Origin: Intoshia linei
Lineage: Eukaryota > Orthonectida > Rhopaluridae
Assembly: GCA_001642005.1 (NCBI GenBank)
Contig: LWCA01000545.1
Span: 1 to 23,955, forward strand
Direction of reading: 5' to 3'
DNA: 23,955 bases
Positions 1 through 9,300 of this stretch are shown piece after piece. The translations under genes were made by a program, and so were the position numbers. How positions within the stretch are numbered: the first letter of the stretch is position 1; every line of letters begins with the position of its first letter. Below the pieces are notes generated by a model. The model saw nothing but the letters and a program-made list of their open reading frames with translations. It did no database searches and had not been told where the DNA came from.

Positions 1-539
1 TCCAGAAAAAATAAAATTATAAAAACCTATTTTGTCATTTTCAATGTGATGACACATATTCAGTACCATTTTAATAAATACTTAAAAATACCAATTGTGT
101 ATCAATTCGACATTTCAGCATTTCAGTCGAATTTTACAATTATTGCAAAGGATTGTAATATAAAAATTATTGATGTTAAAAATGTATCCATACTTTTGGC
201 CTTTTTTCTTGTGAATGTTACTTTTCTTTTTGGCATTTTCAAACAATGAGTAAAACAATAACACGTTTTAAGTAAATTTAAGTTAGTATTAAAACTTTTA
301 TAAACTCGTTACCGTAGTTTAGTTTAAATGTTCAAAATGTTTGGAAAATGAAAATTTGAAATTTAAAAATTGCGTAGCAATGAAAAAAATTCCGAAGGAA
401 TGAATTATGTAGATTTTCACACATATGATTTTATTGGAAATGTGTAGACGTACAATGCACATTTTTTTGAAATTGTAGGATCAATTTACATTTTCATTAT
501 TGATTTTAATCGAAATATTTGAAAAATATTGGTTGATAA
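1..539. other. Non-coding AT-rich stretch, nothing recognised
   Basis: The only open frame (46-249, +) is a 67-codon run of AT-rich codons with no recognisable motif and no splice-supported partner. I see no domain, RNA gene or clear terminal repeat here. It may be intergenic, or part of a long 5' intron of the SLC18 gene downstream. Confidence 0.5.
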
Positions 540-1086
540 CACTGCCCAACAAAATAACAACTTTTTGGAGGTGCAAGAATAAAATTTAGTGCACATGGAA
601 GAGATTTTTATTCTGAACAAGATGGTATAATCTGTGTTTCTGCATCACGTCCAGATTTTTTTTAAAATACGCTTAAAGTTCGAAAAAGTGTCTAAAATGG
701 GCATATTTGAAGGTCAATAGAAATGTTAAATAAAGTACATGTATGGATTATTATATATGATTGGAAAGGGAAAATCTTTGCGTTACAACTTACGAAATTA
801 TTAACAGAATTGAATATTATTGAACAAAATGTAATATGACATTAATTAATATATTATATATGTATGATGCTACATACAATACATAGTTGGCGTTTCTAAT
901 TGTTTTCTATTGTCTTTTAAGATGGCTTTTAAAACCCCCTATTTTTGATATTTTTGCAACTTTACCGTCAATTAAAAAAAATCTGGACGTGATTGAAAAA
1001 TAATACTGTTATAGCGTTGATCAGTTCATTGAGACGAAAAAGATCATGTATTCATCATCTTTGCATGTTTTTGGTGTTGGGCAGTG
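540..1086. mobile_element. Non-autonomous DNA transposon (CACTG-ended MITE)
   Basis: The element is 547 bp with perfect 12-bp terminal inverted repeats: CACTGCCCAACA at the left end (540-551) and its complement at the right (1075-1086). It is flanked on both sides by TAA (537-539 and 1087-1089), which fits a 3-bp target duplication. A second perfect inverted pair of 22 nt lies inside at 644-665 and 972-993. It has no coding capacity. CACTG termini with a 3-bp duplication fit the CACTA/EnSpm superfamily. A 3-bp TAA duplication also occurs in PIF/Harbinger, so the superfamily is an inference. Confidence 0.75.
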
Positions 1087-1204
1087 TAATATATTAAAAA
1101 TTATATTTTATCGGGAATAAATAGATTTCTAGAGTTGAAATTTTGTATTTATATTAACTGGAATAAGCTCTATCAGAATAATTTTTTTTTTAATTTTCGG
1201 ACTG

Positions 1205-1708
1205 TTAATTATTTCACATTTTATGTTTTAATAAAATATTTCGGAAAAAAATATATGAATACTAAAATAATTTTTTTGACCGTGAAGTCGCCACTTATTC
1301 GGATTGAAATTTTTCATGTGTGTTAACAGGATACAACTGTACCACCTGTAAATTGCTTGAAATTCTAGGGCTGTTTTCAAAAAAAAAAAGGAAGGGGAAT
1401 TTGGTGTTTTAGCCCTGAAGATATAATTTTTTTAAATTTAAATTTATAACAATGTTTATGATTTTAAAATCCGCATCAGCGTATATATTGTTTTAAATTC
1501 TCCAACTCGTTTGATTTTCAAAAAGAGGGACAACTGGGGTTTTGACCCGTAAGATGTGAAATTTGGAGGTTGAAATTTATCTTAATATACATCTTGAAAA
1601 AAACTGTAATTGAAATATGGTCTTTAAAAAATTCTAAGACGGTTAGTTATTTAAATAAAGCTTAACACACACACACTAAAATCGTGTGGAATATTATATA
1701 AGTTAGGA
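1205..1708 (-). repeat. Dispersed repeat family, copy A
   Basis: Read on the minus strand this copy starts at 1708 with TCCTAACTTATATAATAT, passes a GT-rich tract (the ACACACACAC run near 1665) and a TTTATTTAAATAACTA block, then a body including the complement of GGGGTTTTGACC (about 1537-1548). The same order of blocks recurs at the right end of the window (23815-23955). The body matches 15790-16270 in the same plus-strand orientation. The far end at about 1205 is set only by where similarity to the 15.8-kb copy fades. No open frame of note is present. Confidence 0.7.
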
Positions 1709-1749
1709 TAATATTTATTAAAACACATGTATAATTGACATTGTAAATA

Positions 1750-2292
1750 CAGTGCACCCCTCTGATAACGAACATTTAGTCATCATTTTTTTTAAAAAAA
1801 TATGTAACAAATAATATTTAAAATTAAGTTATTGCTTCTTAGACAAAAAATCTAAAATAGACTTTTTTTTTCTCATTTTCCTTATTTCATGACGAAAGTT
1901 TTCGATAACGGAAGAGCTTTTTAAAATGGTATTAACTGTTCCAAGAGATATTTGATAGTTTTCAGCTAAATCTCTTTGTTTGTAATTTTGATTATTCTCT
2001 GCAAATGAAATGAGTTCATTTTTCTCTTTGTAGGTTAGTCGAATCCTTTGCTTGCCATTATTATTTTTTTATTTTCATTATCTAAGGGGAAAGTTAAATA
2101 AAAATTAAAAAAACCTGTTCGTTGTTCGTTATTGAAAAAATAATTAAATTAATTATAAATCAAAGCAGTCACGTGGAAAAATAAACTGTTGTTTATATTT
2201 AATGATTATATAGCTTTATTATCGCATTTATTTATAGATATTGATTAATAAGTCGTTAATTACTAAAGTTCGTTAACAAAAGGGGTGCACTA
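1750..2292 (-). mobile_element. Pogo/Tigger-like DNA transposon, internally deleted
   Basis: This is a 543-bp element with terminal inverted repeats of about 25 bp: 1750-1773 (CAGTGCACCCC...ATAACGAAC) against the complement of 2268-2292. It is flanked by TA on both sides (1748-1749 and 2293-2294), the usual Tc1/mariner/pogo target duplication. The left terminal base is C and the right complement is T, a single outer mismatch. CAGT-like ends plus the encoded CENPB/psq-type helix-turn-helix (separate entry) place it with pogo/Tigger elements. The catalytic DDE part is missing, so it must have been moved in trans. Confidence 0.85.
1829..2058 (-). pseudogene. Pogo-type transposase N-terminal HTH remnant
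   Basis: A minus-strand frame of about 75 residues runs from near 2058 to a TAA at 1829-1831. It reads RIRLTYKEKNELISFAE, then QRDLAENYQISLGTVNTILK and FRHEIRKM. This is the shape of the CENPB-N/psq helix-turn-helix at the start of pogo and Tigger transposases: a charged N-terminus, a K-E-K helix, then a 'DLA..Y.IS.GTV..IL' recognition helix. An ATG at 2056-2058 followed by A-S-K is one frame off the domain, so a small indel has separated the start from the HTH. The rest of the transposase is absent. It is most likely a fossil, though it could still bind the terminal repeats if translated from another start. Confidence 0.75.
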
Positions 2293-2772
2293 TACATATA
2301 AACGCGTAAAAAGTGTATAAAAGTATAGGATAACATCACCTCAAAAATAAAATTTTTACTTGAATAAACTCGTGGCTTCCTGCGTTTCATCCGTACCTAA
2401 ATTCAAAATTTCGATTAAAATTTTTTTTTAATCTGGTTTGGATCTTCCTATGTAGATTAAGTTCCATAAGGAAAAAATGATCATTTAATTCTATTTAACC
2501 CCATATTGGAGGTGTAACCTGTGCAATGCACCCGGCTCATTGGTTGTAATTTTTTTGTTTTTAGCTGTTGCTAAAATTTTAGCAAGATTTAAGTCATACT
2601 ACACTCAAAATACAATGTATGACGTTATTATGAATAATTGTATTTCTGCATAGTCTCCAAATGAGAACTTACTGACTTAGCCAATACTATTTATTGACTT
2701 CTGAGGTTTTGAATCATGGGGTATATGCTCCGTTGTGGGATCCCTGATTTAGTATATATCTAAAAAATTTAG
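2293..2772. other. Stretch upstream of the first visible SLC18 exon
   Basis: I looked here for the N-terminal transporter exons (TM1-TM4, ending in the 'ARxxQGxGSS' region) and could not find them. A short open run at about 2562-2650 reads AVAKILARF, but it lacks the expected Q-G motif and is not a convincing exon. Near 2680-2756 the minus strand reads CAGGGATCCCACAACGG, resembling the end of a hAT-type MITE. A TTTAG acceptor at 2768-2772 opens the first confident exon. Confidence 0.45.
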
Positions 2773-5085
2773 CCTTTGGCTTATGTGCACATATTTTTCA
2801 AAAAGATGATAATCTTCGAGGTAAAGTGATATCCATAGCCATGAGTGGTGTGGCCACAGGAATGCTAAGTAAGAATTAATTATATTATACACTATTTTAT
2901 AATTATATATTTAATTTATAATAGTTGGACCGGTTGTGGGAGGAGTTTTGTATCAATTTGCTGGACTAGTCACTCCATTTTGCGCAATTGCTATAATCAT
3001 TCTCCTAACACTAAGTAATTAAACTACATTGTTATATTGTACATTCCAATTTGACCAAAATATTGGAACAATGTATTTTGACCAAATCGTCAGAAAACGC
3101 TCACTTTGGTTGTATATATGCATTTCCTATTAATGTTTGGTTAAAATTGATTTTTAATGGATGTATGGTGATGTTAATAATAATGACCTGTTACAGGGCC
3201 GTGAAGAGCCAGCAGTGGCTCTATAAAATTTATTTTAAAATTGAGACGACTATACATTGTTGAATCGATCGTTTATTGCCTAAAAATTGATAACAGTTGC
3301 AAATCGCATTGGTCATCATTAGAGCGGTTTTTTTTAACTTATAAAATAAAAAAATTGTAACTTATGAAAAAAAATTATGTAACTTTATTAGCCTATTAAA
3401 ATTTTCTAATTACAAAAATATAAACTTCAAATTGGCAAATGTAAATGTCTATTTTGCAATATATTTTTTTTCAAATTGATATCTTTTCAGATCGACTTTT
3501 AGGAAATTTTGGCATTCTAATAATAATACTATATCAATCTATGCCATATAAATAATATAAAATTAAAATGACTTGTTGAATCGAAAGTAAATGTAAATAA
3601 TTTTTGATATAACGATATTTATATTTTGAAAAAATGTACTTTAAAATTCACTTGTTTCACTATGTAACTTTATTAACTTTTAAAATAAAAATGTAACTTT
3701 TGTAATATGCTTAGTTCTTTAATATGCATAATATTAATATCATCATGCTGGTAATTTCATGCCGATAAACATAACAAAAATTAACTTTTGGCCGACCTAG
3801 TCATCATACTTTTCACATACTTAAGAAATTTTCCAAGATTACTTATTAACACTATTCGTGTGCTAACTTTTGAAATTTGTTAGTATTTCTATATTATCCA
3901 ACTCTGCATATAAACTCTACATAAGGCCTTAGCCCTCTCCACAGCCTTGACCTGTTCATACAGTGTTTTATGAAATAAAATTTCATTTACGTACATTTTT
4001 CAGACTTAATTTTTGGGGAATGAATGTAACATTCAATAAATTACTATAAACTAGTCTGTGAATGATTTTGGTGGTTTAAAAATTGTCATTTACAAGGACA
4101 TTAAGAACCACTGGAATGCAGAGTATACAATGAAGACTTAACTCAAGTATTTTAAATTGAAATTATAGCGTTTCAATTGATTTTCATCAAACCAACGTAC
4201 TATAAAACAGACAAAAGAGCGCCATCGTCATTCAAACTGTTAAAAGATCCGTACATCTTATTAGTGGCGTGTAATTTTCGAAAATGTAACGTTAAATTTG
4301 TAAAATAGGTGGAATTGTAATTGGAAATATCGGAGACGCTTTATTTGAACCTACCTTCCCCTACTGGCTCCTGAAAAAATTCAGTGCACCGCCATGGATG
4401 CAAGGTTTTATTTCCTAATATGTATTTAATTAAATTTAATAATAGGATTAATAATGACGGCACCATTATTTTCTTATTTATTATCAAACAACTTTTTGAA
4501 CATATTATCAGAAAAATGGGGAAGGTATCACTAAATTTAAATAAATGTAAACATTTGAATAGATGGTGCGCTGCAATAATGGGATTCTCGATATGTGCTA
4601 CAGCATTCTATATAGTAATGACAATTTTAAATTAAAAAAACCATTAGATACCTTTATCTGTGACATCTTACATGGTGGCTATATTTTACGGGATATTTGG
4701 TTTTGGATTAGGTAAGTGGAACAATAAATGTAATTGAATTTAGTAAATACAAGGCTTAATTGAATCTTCATTGATGCCGATAATGGCACATTTGGTTGAT
4801 ATTCGACACGACAACTTTTACGGTAGTGTTTACGCCATAGCCGACAATTCATTCAACTTGGCGTTTTCCCTTGGAAACTCTACTGCGGGGTTGATTGTAT
4901 CGGGTCTCAGTTTCAACTGGTTAAATTTAAAGATACCATCATAAATACTTATATTTAGGCTGTGCTGGATAACCGCAATAATTTTGACTATATATACGCC
5001 ATTTTTATTTTGGCTAAGGAACCCACCTCACCTGAACCCCGAACAAAAAGTTCTTTTACCAGAAAGTATAGAGCTTAAACAATAG
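2773..5085 (+). CDS. SLC18-type vesicular transporter (VMAT/VAChT-like), C-terminal half
   Basis: This is an MFS proton antiporter of the SLC18 family, which loads monoamines or acetylcholine into synaptic vesicles. I assemble nine exons: 2773-2868, 2925-3014, 4169-4270, 4309-4404, 4446-4524, 4563-4614, 4648-4711, 4754-4919 and 4959-5085 (TAG). They give 289 in-frame residues. Landmarks include DDNLRGKVISIAMSG, LLKDPYIL, LFEP (the acidic residue of the TM7 region), SEKWGRWCA, MPIMAHLVDIRH and YGSVYAIAD. The last two carry the aspartates equivalent to VMAT2 D399 and D426. Introns are 33-56 bp, except one of 1154 bp. The first half (TM1 to TM4, with its substrate-binding aspartate) is not visible. 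It may lie beyond the left edge or be lost. The segment after the second aspartate reads FNLAFSLGN where animal VMATs have a Y..GP pattern. VMAT versus VAChT cannot be decided. Confidence 0.87.
3015..4168 (+). other. Long intron of the SLC18 gene (1154 bp)
   Basis: It is bounded by GTAATT and TTATAG. Splicing joins phase-1 codon halves (A + CG) to read IIILLTLTFQLIF, aligning with the VMAT TM6 end and loop. Inside I see a short hairpin (GAGCCA GCAG TGGCTC at 3207-3222) and a pair of similar blocks (TATGTAACTTTATTA near 3375 and 3661), but no exon or intact mobile element. All the other confident introns of this gene are 56 bp or shorter. Confidence 0.7.
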
Positions 5086-5108
5086 TTTTACTAGAGTAAT
5101 TGTAACAA

Positions 5109-5114
5109 AATAAA
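5109..5114 (+). promoter_or_regulatory. Poly(A) signal AATAAA of the SLC18 gene
   Basis: A canonical AATAAA begins 24 nt after the TAG stop (5083-5085). It lies in the 36-bp gap before the MANF stop codon on the other strand, so the two transcripts must overlap at their 3' ends if cleavage happens at the usual 10-30 nt distance. Confidence 0.6.
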
Positions 5115-5121
5115 TATTATT

Positions 5122-5770
5122 TTATAGTTCTGATTTTTTCTGTTGTCTAATATTGTAGGCTTTAGGTTCGTGTATTTTCATTTTTTTTTCAATCAAAGAA
5201 ATAAATTCAGTTTTTTCAGTACAATATTTACATTTTTCATTCCAATCAGAAAGAATTGTTTTCAATACACCAATTTTAGTCTTGTGGAAATTTATTGTAG
5301 CAAAGTCCAAAGTGACGGCTAATAAAAGTTTTATAATAAATACATGCTATATATACGGTAATTAAGTTCGCAAATTAATTTATTTTGTTCAGATATTCTT
5401 TTGCATAATTTCTCTGGTTCCATTTTAAAGGCCAGCAAACGAGCAACGTCTTTATGGCCATGGGTTACAGATGATTCATGTGCACCAATATACGAACACT
5501 AAATGAAAATATAAAAAATCAACGGGGTGTAACAAAATTTATATCGGCCTGTTTCGTTAATTCACCGCACCAATCTTCCAAATTATTTTTGTTTATATTT
5601 CTGTAATTGTCTCCGGCCTTTTGGTAAAAAAATTGTACATTTTTAATGCAAACTATATTCAATTTTTAACACAAATACAAATCTATAAATTTAAATATAC
5701 CTTCACAGGTACTTTTTTGGTGTACGACGGCAATACAAGATAATATTAAAATTAAATAAAAATTATTCAT
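5122..5770 (-). CDS. MANF: MANF/CDNF-family secreted ER protein
   Basis: This encodes the mesencephalic astrocyte-derived neurotrophic factor family, a small ER-resident and secreted protein with a saposin-like N-domain and a SAP-like C-domain, linked to ER stress and neuron survival. Four exons, 5770-5701, 5652-5534, 5498-5357 and 5318-5122, give 175 aa (human about 180). Residues 1 to about 20 (MNNFYLILILSCIAVVHQ) form a signal peptide. The mature part keeps eight cysteines (22, 25, 52, 64, 95, 106, 140, 143), including CEVC at the start and the CKYC pair of the C-domain, plus CSYIGA and LICELNY. The chain ends KSEL, a KDEL-like ER retention signal. Introns are 48, 35 and 38 bp. The gene converges with the SLC18 gene. 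The start ATG is fixed by the signal peptide. The exon 2/3 junction (GTTACA donor) gives one residue more between cysteines 52 and 64 than I expect for human. Confidence 0.94.
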
Positions 5771-6346
5771 GATAAATTAACAAATGACTCGATTAAACTA
5801 TAGTATTATTTGTAAACTAACAGAATAATAACCAATAAAATAGTTTGACGTGTTGATACCATAACACGATTCTGTATAAACACGTCATACATATGAACGT
5901 AACTTTATGGATTTACATGCGTAAACAAAGTGTAAATATTTGTAGATAGATTTATTTACAACAGTTTAGAATAGTATTTAATTAATATTTGTGTTGGTTT
6001 TTTCGTCTCTAATAAAGTCTCTCTTTGGATAAATTATTTTTTCGAAACATTCAAAAGCACTATCAATATACATTTGTTTTAAACTTATGCATTTAACATT
6101 TCATCCGCTTGCAGTCTCATTCAATGTGAAAAATCTCATAGTAAGAATTTTATTTCCATTTTAATTAAACTCACAGAAAAATACAATTTTATCAAGCCTT
6201 CCGAGAAAAGTATATTTGTACTTTGATGATAAATTCAAACCACGCTGTGCACTCACAAACTATTATCCACATTGAGTAAAACTACAATCTGAATATTACA
6301 AGTCTCAAAATTTTTATTTATTTAATTATTTTAAGTTATTTACTAA
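5771..6346. other. Intergenic region between MANF start and CDK8 stop
   Basis: These 576 bp must hold the MANF 5' UTR and promoter and the CDK8 3' UTR. Minus-strand AATAAA motifs (TTTATT on the plus strand at 6313-6318 and 6317-6322) lie about 25-35 nt past the CDK8 stop and are likely poly(A) signals. I see no further coding exon. Confidence 0.5.
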
Positions 6347-9300
6347 TTACTTGTCTGTTTTATGAGGTTCTTCGTGGAAATATCCATACAACATTGCTTC
6401 TTCTGCAGATATGCGCTTTTTAGGATCCATAATTAGCATTTTTTTCATCTGACATTAATTTTATATTAATTAATTAATTCTAACCAATTCAAATTCTACA
6501 CAATCTGGGTCAACTTTATGCCTCTCCAAATACTGTCGTAGTCTTGAAATGTTATAGTTTCTTAAAAATTTGATATTTTAAAATACATTTATCAAAATTT
6601 AACAAATTTACGTTTTTTTATCAAAATCTCGACACAATGTACCATATTCAGGCATAATAACCAAATCTTCCCAGTCCTTAACTAGATACACAATACATTC
6701 ATGTACACAAGTTATGTACCGTCCGGGTAACCCAAAATATAAAATATGCGTTCAAGTTGTTCCTGGTGATAAGGGTTACTAGTTTTCAAATCTTCTTGTC
6801 TGCAATGAAAAATTGGTTCAGTGGTTAAAAGTTCAGCAAAAATACATCCAATTGCCCAGATATCTAAACACATCAGCATATAATTACATAAATAGCTATA
6901 AACCTATAGCCATAGTATAATGTCTGGCTCCAAGGAGTAATTCTGGAGCTCGATACCAGAATGTTACTACAACAGGGTCAATATCGACAAGAGGTTTTAA
7001 AGGAGAATTAAACAGTCTAGCAAACCCCATGTCAGCTAAAAATTGATAAATAATACAAAACAAAATAGTAATAAGTGTAAAATGTATAGTCATTTTCATT
7101 TTGATCGGAGAACCGAGAAAAAAATTGAAAATAAAAAAATATATTCAATTTTATTACAATAATCCACAAATGAGTAAAGCAGTGTTACTTAACCGTGGGG
7201 CAAGGTGTCAGGGCTAATACTATCACATTCCTTCTTAATTGCCCTTTTTAGAGTCTCAATGGAATAATAATTTATATTGTTCTTATATAATGCCCTAGTC
7301 ATAATTCCCCAAAGATTTTCAATGGCGTTCAAGTCCGGTGACATTGGTGGCCAAGACAATAACTCAACATTCTTAGTCATAAAAAATTTTTTTGATGAAT
7401 TTGAAACATATATGGGTGCATTGTCTTGTTGAAAAACATCAAATCTTTCCTTATGAGGCAATAAATTTGTGCTAATCATATTCTGGTAATAAATGGAATT
7501 CATTGGAAATGAACATTCTACAATTAATAATAATAATTTTTAATATAAATGTAATATTAAAATAAGATAGATGTTTGCCTCTTAGGTTTTTCAAGGCTCT
7601 CCTTTCTCACATCATGCCAGTAAGAAGCATACCTATCAGGCCCATCAAGACAAATGTTTTATTGTTTAATCGCATTATAAATACCCTTTAAATGGCCCCT
7701 TCAGATAAATGAGGTTTTCTATCTGTTATAAAGCTTAAAATTAAATATTGTATAATTTTTATGTACAAAAATATCATGTGATCATTAAATAAATAATTAA
7801 AATAATAATTAAAAAGTTGCGTTATTTTTGAAACTAAGTGTATATATTGTCGTAAAGGTAGTAGAAATTTACGACCTGGCTTGGATCATTCTGGATCTAT
7901 AGTTATTGATCTAGGTAAGGGTGCACAACGTGCGGCCATGATAGCGTTTATGTGCGGCCGTGGGCAATACATCTGATCATAATGCAATATATCATTTTAC
8001 TTCAAATGAGATTTTATTCAAGGTCTATTTAAATATTTTAATCAAAAAGTTACATTTCTGACTTAGCCCCAGTTTCTCAAATGTTAGCGAAGGGCACACA
8101 AAATCGAGGCAGTCACTGATATCTTTTTTTATGTCATTATAAATATTTACATATTTTTTTATGTCTTCCACTCTAATGTATCAACAAATCGGTTTTTAAT
8201 GGAAATTTTTTCTGTTGATCAATTAATATTAATTATTTACCGAAAAATTAATGATTAATGTTTTTTTAAAAAAATATTAGTAAAAGGAGATTTTTCAAAT
8301 TTTTTTAAAATTAGGTATTTTCTTATGAAATCAGTCAGAAGAATTATTGATCTAAAAAATTTGGTAAAATACATAAAAAAACATAAAAATCTATAGCCTA
8401 TTTATCATATATAATATCATTAAATAATTATAATTTTTTGATGATTATTTAGTTTATTCGATATCAATAATAAATTTGGTTAAAAAAATTCCTAATAAAC
8501 GCCTATAAAGTTTTGCTAAAAAAATTTACTAAAAACTCCCTATATAGTTTGGTAAAAAAATAAAGTTTTAAAAATATTTACTGAGTACCACCGGTGGTTC
8601 TCAAACGTGTGAAACCAATCTACTGAGAAACAGTAAAAGGGTTAATCATAAAATTATAAGAATAATGATATAAATATTATGCATATTAATAATCTAATTA
8701 TAATTTTATCAAATTAATTACAGATGTTTTCCTCACACAAACTAAATAATAAAAAACTCAATGATTTATTTAAAAATATCGGAAGAAGTTTAACCTAGGA
8801 AAATTATTGTAGAAATAAAATTGATCAAATATATCTAGAAAAAAATAATTGAATAAAAAATATTGCTTCTTTTGAACAATATTTTTTTATTTCACATTTA
8901 CATAAATGCTGCATGAAATTAAGAAACTATTATAGGTTAGTGAATGAATTCATCACTAGCATGAAATTTTTGAAATTAAAGAATAGAGATGTCAGAAAGC
9001 TTTTACATCACATTGGATATACTCCTAGACCAGCGGTTCTTAAAACGAGGTGCTTAATGTTTTAAAAAATCTAAATTTTATTATTTTTTTTATATATTCT
9101 TTATTGGAATTTTGGATTAATTAAAAATTATCTAATCATATTTTAGCTTCTGATTTTGTTACATGTAAGTGATATCATTAATTGTATAAAATAAATATAA
9201 TTAGCTCGATTTTATACAATAAAAGTGTTGATTTGTAATTTATTAGAAAATTAAAATTTTTAGTATAAAATAGTCATTGAATTGATAATAATTATGGCCT

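Noticed and set aside
2562-2650. An upstream SLC18 exon encoding AVAKILARF
   Set aside because: It lacks the expected Q-G-x-G-S continuation and no donor leads in frame to the exon at 2773.
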